Under the pieces are notes generated by a model. It was not told where the DNA came from. It saw only the letters and a list, made by a program, of their open reading frames with translations, and did not search any database. Source: JBAZYK01 sp964582265 (GTDB lineage Bacteria > Patescibacteriota > Gracilibacteria > UBA1369). From it: a stretch of 8,810 nt of DNA. Shown here piece after piece: positions 1 to 6,327 of the stretch. Location: positions 1 to 8,810 of the forward strand of contig CAZOQT010000044.1 in NCBI GenBank assembly GCA_964582265.1, written 5' to 3'. A program made the translations under genes and the position numbers. Each line of letters begins with the position of its first letter. The stretch's first letter is position 1.

Positions 1-1279
1 GTACAGTTTTCATACCACCGACGAGGATTTGGACAAATATTATGATCGTGTAAAAGAGGCTTATCTTAAAGTTTATGAGCGTTGCGGCTTGAAAGCATAT
101 GTAGTAGAAGCCAGCGGCGGGATTTTTAGCGATAAGATTTCGCATGAGTTTTCAGTGGAAACTGTGGCCGGCGAAGACAAAATCATGGTTTGTAAAAAGT
201 GTAACATTGCGCAGAATTTAGAAGTTGCTGTAGGCAAGGTTCATAATCCTCATGCAGATGAGAAAGAATTGCCAATGAAAGAAGCTAAAGCTGAACGCGA
301 ATTCAGTATTGAGGCCAGCGCTAAGGCACATAATGTTCCTGAATCAAAAGTATTGAAAACGGTTATTTATAAAGTTCAGCCAATTGATACAAAGGGTTAT
401 AGCGGCTTTATTGGTGTTTGTATTAGAGGTGATTTGCAGATTAATGAAGACAAACTTTCCAGATTTTTGAGCGCTCAAATTAGAACGGCAAATCCTAAAG
501 AACTGGAAGAACTTGGTTTAGTACAGGGGTTTATTTCTCCGGTTGGTCACGAAAAAGTTAAGGGTGGTCCAAAGCACAATCCTGGTGAAAAGAACGCACT
601 CTATTTTGTGGCCGATAATTCGATTAAGGAGGTTAAAAATATGGTGACCGGCGCAAATAAAAAGCATATGGATTTAGTAAACGTTAATGTCGGCCGCGAC
701 TTTATCATCGAAGAATTCGCTGACTTTGTAACTGTAGAAGAAGGCTTCAAATGCGCAAATTGTGATTCTCCACTAGAAGAAATAAAAGCGGTGGAAGCTG
801 GTAACATCTTCAAACTTGGCACAAAATATTCCAAAGATTTTGATCTTTATTTTACAGATGAAAAAGGCCAGAGAAAGCATGTAATCATGGGCTGTTATGG
901 CATTGGAACTTCCCGCATGGTGGGCACCGTGGTGGAAGCCAGCCACGATGAAAAAGGCATTATCTGGCCAAAATCGGTTGCTCCTTACTTGGTTCATTTG
1001 ATTTCCTTGGGTGCGGATGAAGAGGTCAGGAACGAAGCGGAAAAAATTTACGCAGACCTAAAGAAAGCCGGTGTGGAAGTTTTGTTTGATGATCGCGATG
1101 CTTCCGCTGGTAAAAAGTTCAATGATGCAGATTTGATCGGAATCCCACTACGCATAACTATAAGCAACAGAACGCTCAAAGAAAATTCTGCGGAGTGGAA
1201 ATTACGTAAAGAAAAAGATGGGAAATTGGTTAAACTTTCCGATCTGCAAAAGGAAATAAAAGCTTTTGCTAGCTTGTAG
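1..1279 (+). CDS. proS: Prolyl-tRNA synthetase, bacterial type with editing domain (5' end missing)
   Basis: Charges tRNA-Pro with proline in the cytoplasm and, through its inserted YbaK-like domain, hydrolyses mischarged Ala-tRNA-Pro. The frame is open to the left edge (codons start at base 2) and reads YSFHTTDEDLDKYY, which in this family directly follows class II motif 2, so motifs 1 and 2 lie upstream of the window. The editing insertion covers about nt 296-733, with a conserved Lys-Thr (VLKTVI) and a G-x3-P-type loop (VQGFISPVG). It is flanked by two CxxC pairs (CKKC at nt 191-202, CANC at nt 752-763) that look zinc-ribbon-like. Motif 3 is GIGTSR at nt 899-916 in the context MGCYGIGTSR. 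The anticodon-binding domain follows from about nt 986 (VLFDDRDASAGKKF, IGIPLRI). The C-terminus looks complete and ends in TAG. rmlD follows after 27 bp on the same strand. Identification is secure. Confidence 0.97.
   Translation, partial: YSFHTTDEDLDKYYDRVKEAYLKVYERCGLKAYVVEASGGIFSDKISHEFSVETVAGEDKIMVCKKCNIAQNLEVAVGKVHNPHADEKELPMKEAKAEREFSIEASAKAHNVPESKVLKTVIYKVQPIDTKGYSGFIGVCIRGDLQINEDKLSRFLSAQIRTANPKELEELGLVQGFISPVGHEKVKGGPKHNPGEKNALYFVADNSIKEVKNMVTGANKKHMDLVNVNVGRDFIIEEFADFVTVEEGFKCANCDSPLEEIKAVEAGNIFKLGTKYSKDFDLYFTDEKGQRKHVIMGCYGIGTSRMVGTVVEASHDEKGIIWPKSVAPYLVHLISLGADEEVRNEAEKIYADLKKAGVEVLFDDRDASAGKKFNDADLIGIPLRITISNRTLKENSAEWKLRKEKDGKLVKLSDLQKEIKAFASL
626..643 (+). promoter_or_regulatory. 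Perfect Shine-Dalgarno plus in-frame ATG inside proS
   Basis: AAGGAGG (626-632) lies 8 nt before an in-frame ATG (641-643) within the editing domain. It encodes Lys-Glu-Val of IKEVKNM, so it may be pure codon coincidence. If used, it would yield a product of about 212 residues carrying motif 3 and the anticodon-binding domain. It is notable only because no true gene start in the window has a comparable ribosome binding site. Confidence 0.2.
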
Positions 1280-1306
1280 TATTATTTGCAATTTAAGACA
1301 TCTCTT

Positions 1307-2191
1307 GTGCGTATTCTTATTTTAGGAAAAGACGGCATGCTGGGAAAAGACTTGGTCCACGCTTTTGGCCGAGAGGATCTGATTGCCTTGGGGCATAAAG
1401 ATCTTGATATCACCAATCGTGATGCTGTTTTTGAGAAATTCATGACCATTCAACCTGACACCGTTATTAACGCCACGGGTTATACCAATGTGGATTTGGC
1501 GGAAAATGAAGAAGAGAAAGCGAATCAAATCAACGGTTATGCCGTGGGGATTTTGGCTCAGGCTTGCCGAGAAGTTGGTGCAACCCTGGTGCACTTTAGC
1601 ACCGATTATGTTTTCCATGGAGACAAAACTACAGGTTGTAATGAGGAAGACAAGACTCATCCTTTAAACGCTTACGGCCGCTCCAAAGAGCTTGGAGAAA
1701 AGCTTTTAATAGAAGAAATGGAGCTAATGCAGTCCGAACACGATCCAGAAGGTAAATACTTTATTATCAGGACTTCCTGGCTTTTTGGGAAGCATGGCAA
1801 GAATTTTGTTGATACTATGCTAAAACTGGGAGCGGAACAGTTAAAAGCGGAAGCTAAAGGAGAAAAAATTAAACCTTTAAAAGTCGTTAGTGACCAGCAT
1901 GGAAAACCAACTTATACCGTTGATTTAGCCGAGCAGGTTAAATGGCTTTTACAAAGCCACGAATATCCATCTGGCATTTATCATATCACCAACGAAAAGG
2001 AGACAAGCTGGTATGATTTCGCCAGAAAAATTTTTGACTTGTCAAATATGCCGGTAAATGTGGTATCATGCTCATCCGTGCAGTACATACGGCCAGCGGC
2101 AAGACCGGCTTATTCAAGCCTAAATAACAATAAATTGCCACCACTAAGGCCGTGGACAGAAGCTTTAAAAGACTATTTAGCAAAACTATGA
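1307..2191 (+). CDS. rmlD: dTDP-4-dehydrorhamnose reductase
   Basis: Short-chain dehydrogenase-like enzyme that reduces dTDP-4-keto-L-rhamnose to dTDP-L-rhamnose, the last step of the rhamnose donor pathway. About 294 residues, normal for RmlD. The N-terminal Rossmann motif is GKDGMLG (residues 7-13). The catalytic set is T99-D100-Y101 region (STDYVF) and Y123-x3-K127 (YGRSK). Family blocks IRTSWLFGKHGKNF, SDQHGKPTYTVDLAE, GIYHITN with ETSWYDFA, and a C-terminal RPAYSSL..L segment are all present. The frame could begin at TTG 1286, but GTG 1307 gives the canonical start MRILILG immediately before the dinucleotide-binding loop, so it is preferred. Neither start has a Shine-Dalgarno sequence. 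The stop overlaps the rmlA start (ATGA), implying coupled translation. Confidence 0.95.
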   Translation: MRILILGKDGMLGKDLVHAFGREDLIALGHKDLDITNRDAVFEKFMTIQPDTVINATGYTNVDLAENEEEKANQINGYAVGILAQACREVGATLVHFSTDYVFHGDKTTGCNEEDKTHPLNAYGRSKELGEKLLIEEMELMQSEHDPEGKYFIIRTSWLFGKHGKNFVDTMLKLGAEQLKAEAKGEKIKPLKVVSDQHGKPTYTVDLAEQVKWLLQSHEYPSGIYHITNEKETSWYDFARKIFDLSNMPVNVVSCSSVQYIRPAARPAYSSLNNNKLPPLRPWTEALKDYLAKL

Positions 2192-3018
2192 AAGGAATCA
2201 TTTTGGCAGGAGGAAGAGCTACAAGACTTATGCCGCTCACTAAAATCACCTCTAAACAACTACTTCCGGTGTATGACCGTCCGATGATTTATTATCCGAT
2301 CGAGACGCTGCGCCGCGCTGGGATTACAGACGTTTTGATTATTGTTGCTCCGGAATATTCTGGTCAATTTTTAAATCTGTTGGGATCAGGCCGTGAATTT
2401 GGCATGAAGTTTACTTACGAAATCCAGGAAGAAGCGCGTGGGCTTGCTGACGCCTTTTTGATTGCGGAAAAGTTTATAGGCAATGACAGTGTAACTATGA
2501 TTTTGGGCGATAATATTTTCTTTGGACATGATTTTTCCCAGGAAATTCGCAATTTTAAGTCTGGTGCGATGGTTTTTGCCAAAAAAGTTCAGGACCCGCA
2601 GCGTTATGGTGTAGTTCAGTTTGATGAACAAAATCGGGCCATCAACATAGAAGAAAAGCCGCTTGAGCCAAAATCGCCTTATGCGGTGGTAGGGCTTTAT
2701 GTTTATGATTCGCGTGTTATAGAATTCGCAAAGGGATTGCAGCCATCTGCCCGAAATGAACTGGAAATTGTGGATCTGCACAACGCTTATTTAAAGCGTG
2801 GTGAACTTAAAGTTAATGTGATCGATGGTTTTTGGGAGGATGCTGGAACTTTTGAAAGTTTTTATCGTGCCAACAGTTTAGCGCGTGATTTTGCGCTGGG
2901 GTTAAATGGCGAATCGCCGCTTTTTGCTGCTGCTAAAGGTGCTGCTACCACAAACCAATTTAGATCTTTAGAAAAACAAAATGCCAAAAATTCTAGTAGC
3001 CGGGTCTCTAGCTTATGA
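2188..3018 (+). CDS. rmlA: Glucose-1-phosphate thymidylyltransferase
   Basis: Makes dTDP-glucose from dTTP and glucose-1-phosphate, the entry step to dTDP-L-rhamnose. The start is the ATG overlapping the rmlD stop, giving MKGIILAGG directly; an upstream in-frame ATG at 2152 lies inside rmlD and is not used here. Motifs: GGRATRL (8-14, nucleotide-binding loop; GGSGTRL is the usual form), SKQLLPVYDRPMIYYP (22-37), LGDN with metal-ligand D108, EEKP (155-158), LEIVD (192-196), and W-x-DAGT with D218. Length 276 aa. The last 40 or so residues, after SFYRANSLARDF, are low-complexity and do not resemble the usual RmlA C-terminus (the region around GLKIGCPEEIA), so this is a short-type enzyme with an unrelated tail. 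The tail's coding sequence overlaps the next gene by 38 bp. Confidence 0.93.
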   Translation: MKGIILAGGRATRLMPLTKITSKQLLPVYDRPMIYYPIETLRRAGITDVLIIVAPEYSGQFLNLLGSGREFGMKFTYEIQEEARGLADAFLIAEKFIGNDSVTMILGDNIFFGHDFSQEIRNFKSGAMVFAKKVQDPQRYGVVQFDEQNRAINIEEKPLEPKSPYAVVGLYVYDSRVIEFAKGLQPSARNELEIVDLHNAYLKRGELKVNVIDGFWEDAGTFESFYRANSLARDFALGLNGESPLFAAAKGAATTNQFRSLEKQNAKNSSSRVSSL

Positions 3019-3945
3019 TCACGTCATGGAATATGACGGATATTTTAAGGATATGCTACTGCAGCAAAAGCTGGATAGTTTGAGCGTGACTTTTACTTCT
3101 AACAGTAAAACGGTGCATTTTGGCGGTACAGGCGGAAATATTGCTTACACTTTAAAGTTACTTGGTTGTGCGCCGATACTTGTTGGCGTTGCCGGTAGGG
3201 ACTTTCATGAATACAGAGAATGGCTTGAAAATAACGAAATTGACACTTCTTCTATTGTTGTAAATAAGGATTTTTATACGGCGAGTGCCTACATTTTGAC
3301 CGATAAATCCTTGAATCAGATAACAATGTTTCAGATTGGGGCGATGGGCAGCGCGCCTTCTGCTACACGGGTTGCGGACTATTCTGATCAGGCGGTTTCC
3401 TGGGCGATTATTGCGCCGGATGATGCGGTACGGATGGTGCGATTGAGCCAAGAATGCCGTGNNNNNNNNNNATTAAGTATATTTTTGATCCGGCCCAGCA
3501 GATTGGCAATTTAAATGCGGAACAGTTGATGACTGCTATTAGTGGCGCAGAAATTTTGATTGCGAATGATTACGAAGCGGAGCTGTTGGCGGGAAAATTA
3601 GGAGTCACGCGCGAAAAACTGGCGACGATGGTACCAAATTATATTGAGACTCATGGGGAAAGAGGCGCGGCGGTTAAGACTATTGGCGAAACAGGTGCGA
3701 GTGAATCTTTTTTTGTACATGCAGTAAAAGCTGGCAAAATCGTAGATCCAACAGGCTGCGGAGACGCGTTTAGAGCGGGCGTTTTAGCTGGAATGGAAAT
3801 GAATTATGGGCTGGAGAAATCATGCAAAATTGGCGCATTAGCCGCGACTTACAATCTGGAAAATCATGGGACTCAAGGCCACAAATTCACTTGGAAAGAA
3901 TTTTGCGCGCGCTACGCAGAAAATTATGGCGAGGAGTTGGTGTGA
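2981..3945 (+). CDS. PfkB-family carbohydrate/nucleoside kinase, interrupted by assembly gap
   Basis: Ribokinase-fold ATP-dependent kinase; substrate not determinable here (sugar or adenosine are possibilities). The 5' part (2981-3461, 160 residues) starts MPKILVAGSLAYD and carries the substrate-binding block GGTGGNIAYTLKLLG (48-62) plus IIAPDD. The 3' part (3472-3945, 157 residues) has YIFDPAQQI, ANDYEAELL and the catalytic/anion-hole signature DPTGCGDAFRAG, where the Asp of GCGD is the predicted base. Both halves belong to one protein of about 320 residues, the normal size, but they sit in different frames across ten N, so the N run does not reflect the true gap length. The gene begins inside the rmlA end (38-bp overlap), without a Shine-Dalgarno. 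It is likely cotranscribed with rmlD-rmlA. Treated as one gene with a sequence gap, not a true frameshift. Confidence 0.88.
3462..3471. other. Assembly gap (10 N) inside the PfkB kinase
   Basis: Ten ambiguous bases. The left half reads in frame when codons start at positions equal to 2 modulo 3, the right half at 1 modulo 3, so the real gap must be 2 modulo 3 (2, 5, 8, 11 bases and so on). The usual spacing between the APD block and the FDP block of related kinases suggests about three residues are missing, which with the G at 3461 would be 8 bases; that last step is an inference. Confidence 0.95.
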
Positions 3946-3948
3946 ATT

Positions 3949-3976
3949 AATTATTAATTAGAAATTAGTAATTAGT
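3949..3976. repeat. Four-copy 7-bp tandem repeat (AATTAGT type)
   Basis: Units read AATTATT, AATTAGA, AATTAGT, AATTAGT, beginning 4 bp after the kinase stop codon and followed by GA and T8. It has no GC-rich stem, so it is not a convincing intrinsic terminator. It could be a slippage-prone or interspersed intergenic repeat. Confidence 0.75.
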
Positions 3977-4177
3977 GATTTTTTTTGCGTGGATTTTTGC
4001 GCTTGGTGGATGATATTCGGCGGTATCCGGCGCATCAAATTTGACGACTCGGCAAACCAATGATGGCACTCAAATTTCTGTACTAGTACGGGGAAGATGC
4101 AGTATTTTTGGCTTTAATTAGCCATTTCAATTTTAATATTACATTTGGCTTTCTGTTGCGATTTTTTACTTACAAAA

Positions 4178-4193
4178 GTCTGCACGTGCAGAC
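4178..4193. repeat. Perfect 16-bp palindrome
   Basis: GTCTGCACGTGCAGAC is a perfect two-fold-symmetric sequence without a spacer; the flanking A/A bases end the symmetry. It lies 105-120 bp beyond the stop of the leftward exported-protein gene and over 230 bp after the kinase stop. It could be a dimeric protein-binding site or a cruciform-forming site; no known operator is recognised. Confidence 0.8.
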
Positions 4194-4235
4194 ATTTAGG
4201 TTGATTTTTTCGCATTTAAAAGCTGTTTTGTATAA

Positions 4236-4271
4236 AAAAACAGCACCTGCTTTTGGCTTAGTGCTGTTTTT
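4236..4271 (-). terminator. Intrinsic terminator of the exported-protein gene
   Basis: CAGCAC (4241-4246) pairs with GTGCTG (4261-4266) around a 14-nt loop, extended by five A-T pairs. Read leftward the stem is followed by seven T (4240-4234), starting 27 nt after the stop codon of the leftward gene. Read rightward there are five T, so it may work weakly in both directions. A further arm, GCTGTTTT (4222-4229), is complementary to the same AAAACAGC segment and could form a competing hairpin. Confidence 0.8.
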
Positions 4272-4297
4272 GATTCAAAATATAAACTCCTTCAAAA

Positions 4298-5020
4298 TTA
4301 CTTATTGCAATGAACTATAGTTGCAATGCTTGTATATTGGCCTGGAAAGTCTGCAATATTTTGATCCAATTTCTTCATATTTCCTATTTTATTCATTCTA
4401 GTCTGAAGTCCGGCTTCCTCCCAATCGTTTGCTGAACCATCTAGCCATGGACTAGCGTCATAATTTTGAAGTGATCCCTGGCTATCAATTACAAATTTAA
4501 CGCGATTTTGCAATGTAGTCACAAATGAAAGATCTCCAGTGAAATCGCCATCAATCCTTGTTGCTGCATCAATGAAATGTCCTTTATGTTCAACATTATT
4601 AGAATCCGTGTAAGGCTTGTTATCCAAGAATGCCATATCATCTGATTCGACTGTAAAATGGCAAGGCTCGCCAGATGAATTTGTGCTTGTAGATGTTGAA
4701 TCAGTACTTGAGGTAGAATTTGTGGATGTTTCAGAACTTGTTGAAGTCGAACCAGAATCAGGCTGCTGCCCAAAATACCTTGGAACGTCCTTTCTCTCTA
4801 CGCAAATTTCGTCATTATTTACGGCAGGATTTTGAACTAAAAAGCCATCACCACTAACTACTTTATTACATTTTTCCAAACATTGATTTGCTACCGCTAC
4901 ATATTCATATCCATCTTTACAATTGTTATCATCTCCGCAAGCTGGGGCACTGCTTAATGCAGCTGCAGTCAAAACCGGAGCAATAAACTTTTCTGCCTTT
5001 GGCGCAAATTTTTCAAACAT
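4298..5020 (-). CDS. Putative exported lipoprotein with Ser/Thr-rich linker, function unknown
   Basis: Family not recognised. 240 residues. The N-terminus has basic residues K4, K8, K11, a hydrophobic stretch about 12-24, then SSAPAC with C28 followed by GDD. This could be a lipobox cysteine, although -3 to -1 is APA rather than the usual L-A/S-G/A; APA is also an A-x-A signal peptidase I site, so lipidation is uncertain. Next come a Cys-rich segment (C34, C47, C51, C73), a Ser/Thr/Asn linker (about 89-117, nt 4670-4756), and a C-terminal domain of about 120 residues bounded by C120 and C238. The six cysteines besides C28 could form disulfides. The FVID..G stretch in the C-terminal domain is vaguely beta-sandwich-like, which is only a guess. 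It is a monocistronic unit with its own promoter and terminator, between convergent and divergent neighbours, so context gives no pathway. Confidence 0.85.
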   Translation of the reverse strand: MFEKFAPKAEKFIAPVLTAAALSSAPACGDDNNCKDGYEYVAVANQCLEKCNKVVSGDGFLVQNPAVNNDEICVERKDVPRYFGQQPDSGSTSTSSETSTNSTSSTDSTSTSTNSSGEPCHFTVESDDMAFLDNKPYTDSNNVEHKGHFIDAATRIDGDFTGDLSFVTTLQNRVKFVIDSQGSLQNYDASPWLDGSANDWEEAGLQTRMNKIGNMKKLDQNIADFPGQYTSIATIVHCNK

Positions 5021-5053
5021 ATTTTTTAATAAAAAAATAATTTAGGGAGTGAT

Positions 5054-5080
5054 ATTATAGCTAATTTCTAAATTTGTCAA
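5054..5080 (-). promoter_or_regulatory. Consensus sigma70-type promoter for the exported-protein gene
   Basis: On the minus strand TTGACA (5080-5075) and TATAAT (5059-5054) both match the consensus at every position, separated by 15 bp, slightly shorter than the optimal 17. Transcription would start near 5047, giving a leader of about 27 nt that lacks a Shine-Dalgarno sequence and is nearly all A/T before the ATG. Confidence 0.75.
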
Positions 5081-5133
5081 CATCTATTTGTGGAATTTTT
5101 AAATTATGAGTTTTTTATGTGCATTCGTATATA

Positions 5134-5139
5134 TACAAT
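5134..5139 (+). promoter_or_regulatory. Possible -10 box of the pyruvyl transferase gene
   Basis: TACAAT matches TATAAT at five of six positions and ends 6 bp before the ATG at 5146, so a start 7 nt downstream would give a leaderless mRNA. No good -35 hexamer is seen; the position 17 bp upstream is a T run. Confidence 0.3.
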
Positions 5140-5145
5140 TGAAAT

Positions 5146-6327
5146 ATGGTTAGTACATTACAATCAAAATCCCCCAAAATTGTGATTTGCGGCAATTATG
5201 GTGCATCTAACCTTGGTGATGAGGCGATTTTGGATGGCATTTTGCGGCTTATTAGACAGGCGGCGCCTAACGCGCAAATTACGGTTATGAGTAACAATCC
5301 GGCAGAAACGGAGCAAATGCACGAAGTCTCTTCGGTTAAACTTTTTCCGGCAGGGATTCGTTCTTTTTGGCGTGCCTTAACGCAAAAGGGACTAATGCAA
5401 ACGGTCAAGGCAGTAAAAAATTGTGATCTTTTTATTTTAGGTGGAGGCGGTCTTTTTACAGATGAACGACCACTCGCAATTTTGATATGGTCGATCCAGG
5501 CTGGCATGGCGCGATTTTTCCGCAGACCGATCTACTGTTTAGGACAAAGTGTTGGCCCGCTTATGACTTTTTTTGGTCGCATCATGACTCGCAGAATTTT
5601 CAAAATGGCAAGAGTTATTACGGTTAGAGACGCCTCATCGGCAATTATTTTGCAAAAACTGGACATTCACGAAGCGCATGTACTAGCCGATCCGGTGTTT
5701 TTTCTAGGGAACGCAAGTGAAGATTCGCAAGAGATCGCAGAAGCAAGTTCGCCTTCGGCGTTGCGCGAAAATTTTGTGGTGATTTCGGTGCGTCCATGGA
5801 GCCCTCATGATCAACTTAAACTAAAAAATCTCGCACAATTTATTGACTGGCTTTATCAGAAAAAAGGCTTAGAAACTGTGTTAATCCCCTTTCAAATTAT
5901 TGCAGATAACGACATCAAACCAATGCAGGAAATTTGCAATAATGTGGTGTACAAAGATGCGGTGCAAATTTTTGAGTACTCTGCAGACTATCGTGACACT
6001 CTTAAATTAATGGCCAAAGCAAAGGCTGTAATTGGCATGCGGCTACATAGTTTGATTTTTGCGACTCTTACCGAAACCCCATTTTTGGCTTTGTCTTACA
6101 GTCAAAAGGTGGTCTCTTTTGTACATGCATTGGAACAAAGTGATTATTTGCTTAAATGGAGCCATTTCGAGGCCGAGGATCTGCGCAAGAATTTTGAACA
6201 AATGATGAATCAGCATGAAATCATTCAAGGCAACCTCGCAGAAAAAAAGCGCATGTCAAAAAATTTAGTAGGGCAAAACGTAAAATACATAAGGGATTTG
6301 CTTAGCAACAGCGACTTACACTCTTAG
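5146..6327 (+). CDS. csaB: Polysaccharide pyruvyl transferase family protein (CsaB-like)
   Basis: Member of the PS_pyruv_trans family (Pfam PF04230), whose CsaB branch transfers pyruvate from phosphoenolpyruvate to cell-wall polysaccharide, commonly to create anchoring sites for S-layer proteins. 393 residues. The GT-B-like N-terminal half shows CGNYGASNLGDEAIL (15-29), LGGGGLFTDE (98-107), GQSVGP (133-138), and TVRD (159-162) followed by ADPVFF (181-186). The C-terminal half has ISVRPW (213-218), IPFQ, GMRLHSLIFA (297-306) and ALSYSQKV. No signal peptide or membrane helix is seen, so it acts in the cytoplasm on lipid-linked or nucleotide-linked substrate. The ATG at 5146 gives the normal start just before KIVICGNYG; there is no Shine-Dalgarno. 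It is divergent from the exported-protein gene and its stop overlaps the converging L19/RNase HII gene by 4 bp. The exact acceptor is unknown, so the symbol denotes family resemblance. Confidence 0.88.
   Translation: MVSTLQSKSPKIVICGNYGASNLGDEAILDGILRLIRQAAPNAQITVMSNNPAETEQMHEVSSVKLFPAGIRSFWRALTQKGLMQTVKAVKNCDLFILGGGGLFTDERPLAILIWSIQAGMARFFRRPIYCLGQSVGPLMTFFGRIMTRRIFKMARVITVRDASSAIILQKLDIHEAHVLADPVFFLGNASEDSQEIAEASSPSALRENFVVISVRPWSPHDQLKLKNLAQFIDWLYQKKGLETVLIPFQIIADNDIKPMQEICNNVVYKDAVQIFEYSADYRDTLKLMAKAKAVIGMRLHSLIFATLTETPFLALSYSQKVVSFVHALEQSDYLLKWSHFEAEDLRKNFEQMMNQHEIIQGNLAEKKRMSKNLVGQNVKYIRDLLSNSDLHS

Larger units (their letters stand above)
3946..4297. other. Non-coding region between convergent genes
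   Basis: About 350 bp with no convincing gene. In order it contains a 7-bp tandem repeat directly after the kinase stop, a run of eight T (3979-3986), a stretch of visibly higher GC (about 3987-4100), small palindromes (GTACTAGTAC at 4080-4089; a TGGCT/AGCCA hairpin at 4109-4124), a 16-bp perfect palindrome and a terminator. A leftward 34-codon frame from GTG 4069 to TAA 3965 has protein-like composition but no start signal and a stop codon directly upstream. A rightward frame from TTG 4108 is dismissed because it runs through the palindrome and the terminator. Confidence 0.7.

Noticed and set aside
2981..3945. Two separate kinase-fragment genes or a pseudogene
   Set aside because: The apparent break falls exactly at the N run; both halves are motif-complete and complementary, so a gap artefact is far more likely.
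3977..3990. T8 run after the kinase as an intrinsic terminator
   Set aside because: No GC-containing stem precedes the T run; only AT-rich repeats with weak pairing.
4108..4320. Rightward 70-codon frame from TTG
   Set aside because: It runs through the 16-bp palindrome and the terminator, overlaps the end of the leftward exported-protein gene, and has AT-driven composition with no recognisable domain.
4519..4835. Extra frames within the exported-protein gene on both strands
   Set aside because: They are shadows of the real frame; the repetitive Ser/Thr linker DNA gives open alternative frames. Only the 4298-5020 frame has a signal-like N-terminus and fitting promoter and terminator.
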